From the NCBI GenBank assembly GCA_040773385.1, contig JAXGWH010000043.1, positions 1 to 11,669 on the forward strand: 11,669 bases of DNA. Reading direction: 5' to 3'. The position numbers and the translations under genes were made by a program. A model generated the notes under the pieces. The model worked only from the letters and a program-made list of their open reading frames with translations. It was not told the DNA's origin and did no database searches. The first letter of the stretch is position 1, and every line of letters begins with the position of its first letter. The stretch comes from Aeriscardovia sp040773385 (GTDB lineage: Bacteria > Actinomycetota > Actinomycetes > Actinomycetales > Bifidobacteriaceae). Shown here piece after piece: positions 6,858-11,669 of the stretch.

Positions 6858-8861
6858 ATGAGCGGCACACCCTCTGAGGACGAGGATCTCGAGCACACGG
6901 CGCGTCTGGCGGGCGCACCAGGCTCCGCGCCACGGCAGCGCGCCAAGAACGGGATGTTCGAGCGCCAGGGCATGACCCCCGGCCAGCGCCTGCTCGAGCA
7001 GCGGCAGGAGGCCGAGTTCCAGCGCGATCTCGGCAGCGCCAAAGACATCAAATACCTCATGCCGAGCATGCGCGAGTACAAGGTGGACTCGTGGATCACC
7101 GTGGTGTTCATGGTGCTCGAGGCCATCTTCGACCTGCTCATCCCCACCTTCATGGCCGACCTCATCGACCAAGGCGTCTCCAAGGGCGACATGGGCGAGG
7201 TGTGGCACTGGGGCGGCATCCTCGCCCTGTGCGCGCTGGCGGCGTTCATCACCGGGTGCATCGCCAACATCTTCGGCGCCCGCGCCTCGGCCGGCTTTGC
7301 CCGCAACCTGCGCCACGACACGTTCGCGGCGGTGCAGCAATTCAGCTTCACCAACATCGACCACTTCTCCGTGGGCTCCATCATCACCCGCACCACCACG
7401 GACATCACCAACGTGCAGAACGCCTACCAGGGCATCCTCATCATCGCCTCGCGCGCGCCGATCATGATGGTGGTCGCCTGGGCGCTCAGCTTCCGCCTCT
7501 CGCACTCCATCTCGATGGCGTTCCTCATCGCGCTGCCCATCCTGCTCGTGGCGCTCATCATCATCGCCGCCGCGGCGCACCCCTCGTTCGTGCGCGTGTT
7601 CCACGTGTATGACCGGCTCAACTCCACGGTGGACGAGGATCTCAGCGGCATCCGCGTGGTCAAGTCGTTTACCCGTGAGGACTACCAGGTGCGCGGGTTC
7701 AAGCGCGTCTCGCAGCGCATCTACAACCTGTTCGCGCACGCCGAGTACATCCTGGCCACCAACAACCCGCTGGCGAACATCTGCATGTTCACCATCCAGA
7801 TCGCCATCTGCTGGATGGCCGCCCACCAGATCGTGGCCTCCGGCAACAACCCGACAAAAGGTCTGACGACGGGCGGGCTCACCTCGCTGCTCAGCTATGC
7901 GGGCACGCTGCTCTCGGCCGTGTTCATGCTCTCGATGGTGTTCATCCTCGTCATCATCTCCCGCGCCTCGGTGAGCCGTATCGCCGCCGTGCTGCAGGAG
8001 AAGAACACCATGGGCTTCAAGCCGGCCGGGCAGGCGCTCACCACGGTGCCGGACGGCTCGGTGGACTTCGACCACGTCACCTTCCGCTATGACGAGGAGG
8101 GCACCGGCGACGACGTGCTCTCCGACGTCACCCTGCACATCCCCTCCGGCTCCACCGTGGGAATCATCGGTGTGACCGGCTCGGCCAAGACGAGCCTCGT
8201 GCAGCTCATCCCCCGCCTCTACGACGCCAGCCAGGGCACGGTGAGCGTGGGCGGGCACGATGTGCGCGACTACGACATCAAGGCCCTGCGCACGCAGGTG
8301 GCGATGGTGCTGCAGAAGAACACGCTTTTCGAGGGAACGATCGCGGAAAATCTGCGCTGGGGCGACCCGGATGCCACGGACGAGCAGGTGGAGCGGGCCG
8401 CGAGGCTCGCCCAGGCCGACGAGTTCGTGCAGCGCATGCCCGACAAGTACGACACGCACATCGAGCAGGGCGGCACGAACGTCTCCGGCGGCCAGCGCCA
8501 GCGGCTCACGATCGCCCGAGCCCTGCTGCGACGGCCGAAGGTGCTGATCCTCGACGATTCCACCTCCGCCGTCGACACGAAGACCGACGCGCTCATCCGC
8601 CAGGCCTTCGCCACCGAGATCCCCGACACGACGAAGATCATCATCGCCCAGCGCCTCTCCTCCGTGGAGGACGCCGGCCAGATCTACATCCTGCGCGACG
8701 GGCGGATCCTCGCCCACGGCACCAACGACGAGCTGCTCAAGAACTCGCCGGAGTACCGGGCGATCTACGAGACGCAGAACCAGACCAGCGAGAAACAGGC
8801 GGCGCTGGCGCAGGCCGGCGATCAGAAGCAGGCCAACGATCAGAAAGAGGAGGAGAAATGA
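6858..8861 (+). CDS. Heterodimeric ABC multidrug-type exporter, degenerate-site subunit (TM287/LmrC-like)
   Basis: 667 residues, a half-transporter with membrane domain then nucleotide-binding domain. A charged cytoplasmic N-terminus of about 75 residues precedes six membrane segments (about 78-101, 117-140, 192-213, 216-240, 305-326, 341-368). In the ATPase domain Walker A is GVTGSAKT (438-445) with Ala443 where Gly is usual. The Q-loop is Q486, the signature SGGQ at 543-546 is canonical, Walker B is VLILDDS with Asp567 in place of the catalytic Glu, and Gln598 replaces the switch His (IIAQRLSS). These are the known hallmarks of the non-hydrolysing site in heterodimeric type IV exporters. 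The next gene supplies the complementary half. GAAGGAGG directly precedes the start, with short spacing. The tail (about 640-667) is Gln/Lys/Glu-rich. The substrate is not predictable; drugs, lipids or peptides are all possible. Confidence 0.95.
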   Translation: MSGTPSEDEDLEHTARLAGAPGSAPRQRAKNGMFERQGMTPGQRLLEQRQEAEFQRDLGSAKDIKYLMPSMREYKVDSWITVVFMVLEAIFDLLIPTFMADLIDQGVSKGDMGEVWHWGGILALCALAAFITGCIANIFGARASAGFARNLRHDTFAAVQQFSFTNIDHFSVGSIITRTTTDITNVQNAYQGILIIASRAPIMMVVAWALSFRLSHSISMAFLIALPILLVALIIIAAAAHPSFVRVFHVYDRLNSTVDEDLSGIRVVKSFTREDYQVRGFKRVSQRIYNLFAHAEYILATNNPLANICMFTIQIAICWMAAHQIVASGNNPTKGLTTGGLTSLLSYAGTLLSAVFMLSMVFILVIISRASVSRIAAVLQEKNTMGFKPAGQALTTVPDGSVDFDHVTFRYDEEGTGDDVLSDVTLHIPSGSTVGIIGVTGSAKTSLVQLIPRLYDASQGTVSVGGHDVRDYDIKALRTQVAMVLQKNTLFEGTIAENLRWGDPDATDEQVERAARLAQADEFVQRMPDKYDTHIEQGGTNVSGGQRQRLTIARALLRRPKVLILDDSTSAVDTKTDALIRQAFATEIPDTTKIIIAQRLSSVEDAGQIYILRDGRILAHGTNDELLKNSPEYRAIYETQNQTSEKQAALAQAGDQKQANDQKEEEK

Positions 8862-10900
8862 GCACCTCGACACAGCAGCAAGGCAACCGCCTCTTCCTCG
8901 GGCACTTCAACCGCACGCCGCTGCAGGCGTGGCGCGACGCCATCGCCGAGGCCTCGACCCTGCAGCGCACGCGCGACGAGATGAAGCCGGGCACGTTCAA
9001 GCGCATCATGCGCTACATCGGGCGCTACCCGTGGTACGTGTTCTGGACGCTCTTCGTGCTTGTGGCGGACGCGGCCATCATCGCCCTGGGCGGTGCGCTC
9101 ATCCAGAACGTGGTGGACGACTACATCCTGCCGCTTCTCAAGCAGAAAAACCCCGATTTCGCACCGCTGGCACAGTTCCTCACCATCCTGGGGATCCTCT
9201 ACCTCGTCTCCGTCATCACCGCATGGATCCGCCCGCTCCTGCTTGTCAGGATCGAGCAGGGCACGCTCAAGAACATCCGCGACGACATGTACGCCCACAT
9301 GCAGCAGCTGCCGGTCGGCTACTTCGACACGCATGAGCAGGGCGACGTGATGTCCCGCTACACCAACGACACTGACGCCCTGCGACAGGCCATCTCCCAG
9401 TCGTTCCCGCAGATCCTGTTCGACATCGTCTCGCTCGTCTGCACACTGGTGGCCATGCTCTGGGTCTCCATCCCGCTCACCCTCGTGACCGTGGTGCTCA
9501 CCGCGCTCATCATGTGGCTCGACGTCTACCTCGTGCGCTTCTCCGGCCGCTTCTTCATCAAGCAGCAGCAGGATCTCGGCAAGGTCAACGGTTTCGTGGA
9601 CGAGGCGGTCAACGGCCAGAAGGTTATCAAGGTCTTCACCCACGAGGACGCCACCCAGGCCCAGTTCGACCGGATCAACGACGAGCTGTTCCGTTCCAGT
9701 TCCACCGCGAACATCTTCGGCAACCTCTCCGGCCCGGTGGTCAACAGCCTCGGCCTGCTCACTTACATCATCATCGCCATCGTCGGCGCCGGCGTGGCGC
9801 TGGCCGGCTGGGGCAACCTCACCCTCCACGGAGGCATGGCGATGACGCTCGGCACGATCATCGCCTTCGTCAGCCTGTGCCGCTCGTTCATCAACCCGAT
9901 GGGCGAGGTGGCACAGCAGGTCACGCAGGTGATGCTCGCCATGGCCGGCGCCTCGCGCATCTTCAGCCTCCTCGACGAGCCGGTGGAGCAGGACGAGGGA
10001 ACCGTCACGCTCGCCAATGTGCGCGACGACGCCCACGGCCGGCCTGCCCTGGCCGACCACCGCACCGACGAGTGGGCGTGGGACGTCCCCTCGGGCATCC
10101 CCGTCGCCCATTGGGCGGACGGGCCGTACCCGGCCGGCGACGGGACCACGCACTCCCTCGTCCCGCTGCGCGGCGACATCCGCCTCGCGCATGTCAACTT
10201 CAGCTATGTGCCAGGCCACCAGATCCTGCACGACATCTCGATCTACGCCAAGCCCGGCCAAAAAGTGGCGCTCGTCGGCTCCACGGGCGCGGGCAAGACG
10301 ACGATCACGAACCTCATCAACCGGTTCTACGACATCGACTCGGGCTCGATCACCTATGACGGCATCGACATCCGCGACATCGCCAAGCCGGACCTGCGAC
10401 GGAGCCTGGGCATCGTGCTGCAGGACGTGAACCTGTTCACCGGCACGGTGATGGACAACATCCGCTACGGCCGCCTCGACGCGACCGACCAGGAATGCAT
10501 CGCCGCCGCCAAGCTCGCCAACGCGGACAGCTTCATCCGCATGCTCCCCGACGGCTACAACACCATCCTCTCGGGTGACGGCAACGACCTCTCGCAGGGC
10601 CAGCGCCAGCTCATCTCCATCGCGCGCGCCGCGGTGGCGGACCCGCCGGTCATGATCCTCGACGAGGCGACCAGCTCCATCGACACCCGCACCGAGCAGA
10701 TCGTGCAGAAGGGCATGGACGCGCTCATGAGGAACCGCACGGTGTTCGTCATCGCGCACCGGCTCTCCACCGTGCGCAACTCGGACGCCATCATGGTGAT
10801 CGAGCACGGACGCATCATCGAGCGCGGCACCCACGACCAGCTCATCGCGCAGAAGGGCGAGTACTACCAGCTCTACACCGGCGCGTTCGAGCTGGAGTGA
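8858..10900 (+). CDS. Heterodimeric ABC multidrug-type exporter, catalytic-site subunit (TM288/LmrD-like)
   Basis: 680 residues, starting inside the stop of the previous gene (ATGA, with GAGGAGG just upstream), so the two subunits are made in equal amounts. Six membrane segments lie at about 58-82, 103-130, 185-205, 207-228, 296-318 and 328-350. The ATPase domain has a canonical Walker A GSTGAGKT (474-481), Q522, Walker B MILDEATSS with D602 and E603, and switch H634 (VIAHRLSTV). The signature is SQGQ (579-582) rather than SGGQ. The intact Walker site pairs with the SGGQ of the partner to form the one hydrolytic site. SQGQ faces the partner's degenerate Walker site. A linker of about 65 residues with WAWDVP (373-438) joins the membrane and ATPase domains; firmicute and actinobacterial relatives have similar linkers as far as I recall. 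Export direction follows from the family. The substrate is unknown. Confidence 0.96.
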   Translation: MSTSTQQQGNRLFLGHFNRTPLQAWRDAIAEASTLQRTRDEMKPGTFKRIMRYIGRYPWYVFWTLFVLVADAAIIALGGALIQNVVDDYILPLLKQKNPDFAPLAQFLTILGILYLVSVITAWIRPLLLVRIEQGTLKNIRDDMYAHMQQLPVGYFDTHEQGDVMSRYTNDTDALRQAISQSFPQILFDIVSLVCTLVAMLWVSIPLTLVTVVLTALIMWLDVYLVRFSGRFFIKQQQDLGKVNGFVDEAVNGQKVIKVFTHEDATQAQFDRINDELFRSSSTANIFGNLSGPVVNSLGLLTYIIIAIVGAGVALAGWGNLTLHGGMAMTLGTIIAFVSLCRSFINPMGEVAQQVTQVMLAMAGASRIFSLLDEPVEQDEGTVTLANVRDDAHGRPALADHRTDEWAWDVPSGIPVAHWADGPYPAGDGTTHSLVPLRGDIRLAHVNFSYVPGHQILHDISIYAKPGQKVALVGSTGAGKTTITNLINRFYDIDSGSITYDGIDIRDIAKPDLRRSLGIVLQDVNLFTGTVMDNIRYGRLDATDQECIAAAKLANADSFIRMLPDGYNTILSGDGNDLSQGQRQLISIARAAVADPPVMILDEATSSIDTRTEQIVQKGMDALMRNRTVFVIAHRLSTVRNSDAIMVIEHGRIIERGTHDQLIAQKGEYYQLYTGAFELE

Positions 10901-11162
10901 GCCCCGGGCGGCCGGCCGACAACAAACAACACCGGTCGGCCGTCCCAGAGCCACGACGCACCCGTATCGGCAACGCACCGCCCGTCCTGCCGGGGTTCTC
11001 GGGATCGCCCCCGATGGCCGCGGAAGGCGGGCGGACGTGCATACGATGCCAAACGCTGACGCCTCCCCGCCGATGCGTGTATAAGTACCGTGGGGTAGAC
11101 ATATCGGCAGAAACACCTGTGCCATCAGGAAACAGGGCATATCCAGGCATCAGAGGAAGCGC
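10901..11162. other. Intergenic region between exporter operon and beta-lactamase-family gene
   Basis: 262 bp. Near its left end CGGCCGAC (10913-10920) pairs with GTCGGCCG (10935-10942) over a 14-base A/C-rich loop just after the exporter stop. No U-run follows, so it is at best a weak or factor-dependent terminator. A promoter candidate for the next gene lies near 11056-11085. A GTG-started 89-codon frame bridges the gap but has no ribosome binding site or recognisable family, and I treat it as chance. Confidence 0.5.
11056..11085 (+). promoter_or_regulatory. Candidate sigma-70-type promoter for the beta-lactamase-family gene
   Basis: CTGACG (11056-11061) as -35 and TATAAG (11080-11085) as -10 are separated by 18 bases and lie about 78 bases before the gene start. 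The -10 matches five of six consensus bases and stands out in GC-rich surroundings; the -35 matches four of six. Downstream, TACC/GGTA half-sites (11086-11097) flank the likely start point, too short to call an operator. Confidence 0.4.
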
Positions 11163-11669
11163 ATGATGACAACGGACAAAGCGGCGGACAGACTGGGCAA
11201 GCGGCTCTCCTCGATCATCGAGGCGGCGATCAGGAACAAGGAGATCGGCGGCGCGAACCTGCTGGTCGTCCGCCACGGCCATGATGTGGTGGACCTCGCC
11301 GCGGGAACGGCCCGCACGGACGGGACGCCCTACGCGCGGGACACGATCCTGCGCCTCTACTCCCAGACGAAACCGATCACCGCGACGGCGGCGATGATCC
11401 TCGTGGAGCGCGGTCTGCTCGACCTCGACACGCCCGTCGCCGACATCCTGCCCGAGTTCGCCGCCCAGCGCGTGCTGCGAGCGGAGGCGGGCACGGTCGA
11501 GAGCGGCCTGCCCGAGCAGACCGCCGAGACGGCGGCCGCAGGCGGCGGCCCCGATCAGAATGTTTCACGTGAGACATCGTCCATGGGGCCGGCGGCGGGG
11601 ACGGAACCGGTGGCGAGCACACTGACCATCCGCCATCTGCTGACAATGACCTCCGGGCTCACCTATCCC
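11163..11669 (+). CDS. Beta-lactamase-family serine hydrolase (class C/EstB-like), 3'-truncated by the window edge
   Basis: 169 residues are visible. The N-terminus lacks a signal peptide, so the protein is probably cytoplasmic. The opening helix and GGANLLVVRHGHDVV strand lead to LRLYSQTKPITATAAMILVERG, which carries the catalytic S67-x-x-K70 motif of penicillin-recognising enzymes, followed by LDLDTPVADILPEFA. LTIRHLLTMTSGLTYP at the window end is the well-known family segment. The second catalytic Tyr motif lies beyond the window. Between LPEFA and LTIRHLL is an insert of about 45 residues rich in Ala, Gly, Glu and Thr; relatives have a shorter loop there. The insert contains VSRETSS, which is the translation of a parS-like palindrome. 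GAGGAA six to nine bases upstream supports a start at 11163 or the adjacent ATG at 11166. Members act as esterases, D-amino-peptidases or beta-lactamases; an esterase/peptidase is more likely than drug resistance. Confidence 0.9.
   Translation, partial: MMTTDKAADRLGKRLSSIIEAAIRNKEIGGANLLVVRHGHDVVDLAAGTARTDGTPYARDTILRLYSQTKPITATAAMILVERGLLDLDTPVADILPEFAAQRVLRAEAGTVESGLPEQTAETAAAGGGPDQNVSRETSSMGPAAGTEPVASTLTIRHLLTMTSGLTYP
11561..11576. promoter_or_regulatory. parS: parS-like ParB-binding palindrome (15/16 to consensus)
   Basis: TGTTTCACGTGAGACA differs by one base (G for A, position 13) from the parS consensus TGTTTCACGTGAAACA known from Bacillus subtilis and shared by actinobacteria. The left half-site and the central CACGTG are perfect. 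It sits inside the beta-lactamase-family gene, within a non-conserved insert, where it encodes N-VSRETS; the opposite strand reads as the parS-typical HVKH. Chromosomal parS sites often lie within genes and cluster near the replication origin, and single mismatches are tolerated at some sites. No parA, parB or dnaA is in the window, so binding is inferred. Confidence 0.55.

Noticed and set aside
6510..8873. 787-codon open frame on the minus strand opposite the first exporter subunit
   Set aside because: It mirrors a gene with perfect family motifs and reads as His/Arg/Asp/Val-rich low-complexity protein, the usual antisense shadow of GC-rich codon usage. It has no ribosome binding site or family match.
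10913..10942. Hairpin after the exporter operon as an intrinsic terminator
   Set aside because: An 8-bp stem with a 14-base loop and no following U-run is too weak to call a terminator; mentioned only within the intergenic entry.
8840..11140. 766-codon open frame on the minus strand opposite the second exporter subunit
   Set aside because: Same shadow effect: the composition is Asp/Val/Arg/His-rich, the frame is antisense to conserved ATPase motifs and it runs into a promoter-like intergenic region.
10897..11166. 89-codon frame starting at a GTG inside the exporter stop and ending across the hydrolase start
   Set aside because: The overlaps on both ends look operon-like, but there is no ribosome binding site, the composition is Pro/Arg-rich without a family, and a promoter candidate lies inside it.
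1..11669. CRISPR arrays, tRNAs, rRNAs, insertion sequences
   Set aside because: No regularly spaced repeats, no tRNA-like cloverleaf, and no transposase or terminal inverted repeats were found on either strand.

Overview
The window is high-GC DNA with tightly packed, overlapping genes. It suggests an actinobacterium. The mix of protein families (NarL-type two-component system, FtsX/MacB-type ABC unit, paired MDR exporters, serine beta-lactamase-like hydrolase) and the style of the proteins fit Bifidobacteriaceae best, but no rRNA or other taxonomic marker is present, so this is inference.

Left part (1-2497, plus strand): the 3' end of a sensor kinase gene, followed by its NarL-family response regulator with a 4-base ATGA overlap. 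The kinase is unusual. Its ATP-binding domain comes first, then a low-complexity linker, six membrane segments and a second phosphoacceptor-like helix at the C-terminus. The stretch 2498-2749 has no gene. It is AT-richer than its surroundings and carries several inverted and direct repeats and a strong terminator-like hairpin where the two operons converge.

Centre (2750-6513, minus strand): an ABC unit of MacB/LolCDE type. A 904-residue FtsX-family permease lies downstream of its ATPase gene. The ATPase reading frame is broken by one in-frame TAG codon exactly where the Q-loop glutamine should be. As sequenced, the gene gives one fragment with Walker A and another with the signature, Walker B and H-loop. 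The permease is intact but appears to have lost its energy-supplying partner.

A 344-bp divergent intergenic region (6514-6857) should hold the promoters for the ABC unit (leftward) and the exporter pair (rightward).

Right part (6858-10900, plus strand): two ABC half-transporters overlapping by ATGA. Together they form a textbook heterodimeric exporter. The first subunit has the degenerate Walker A, Walker B (Asp for Glu) and H-loop (Gln for His) but a perfect SGGQ signature. The second has the canonical nucleotide site but an altered SQGQ signature. After 262 bp without a convincing gene comes the start of a beta-lactamase-family serine hydrolase (11163 to the window end). An unusual insert in this protein is encoded by DNA containing a 15/16 match to the ParB-binding parS palindrome.

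The best leads are the amber codon at the Q-loop, the parS-like site inside a coding region, the domain order of the kinase, and a window-wide tendency for conserved proteins to carry Ala/Gly/Thr/Pro-rich inserts. No mobile element, CRISPR array, tRNA or rRNA was seen.
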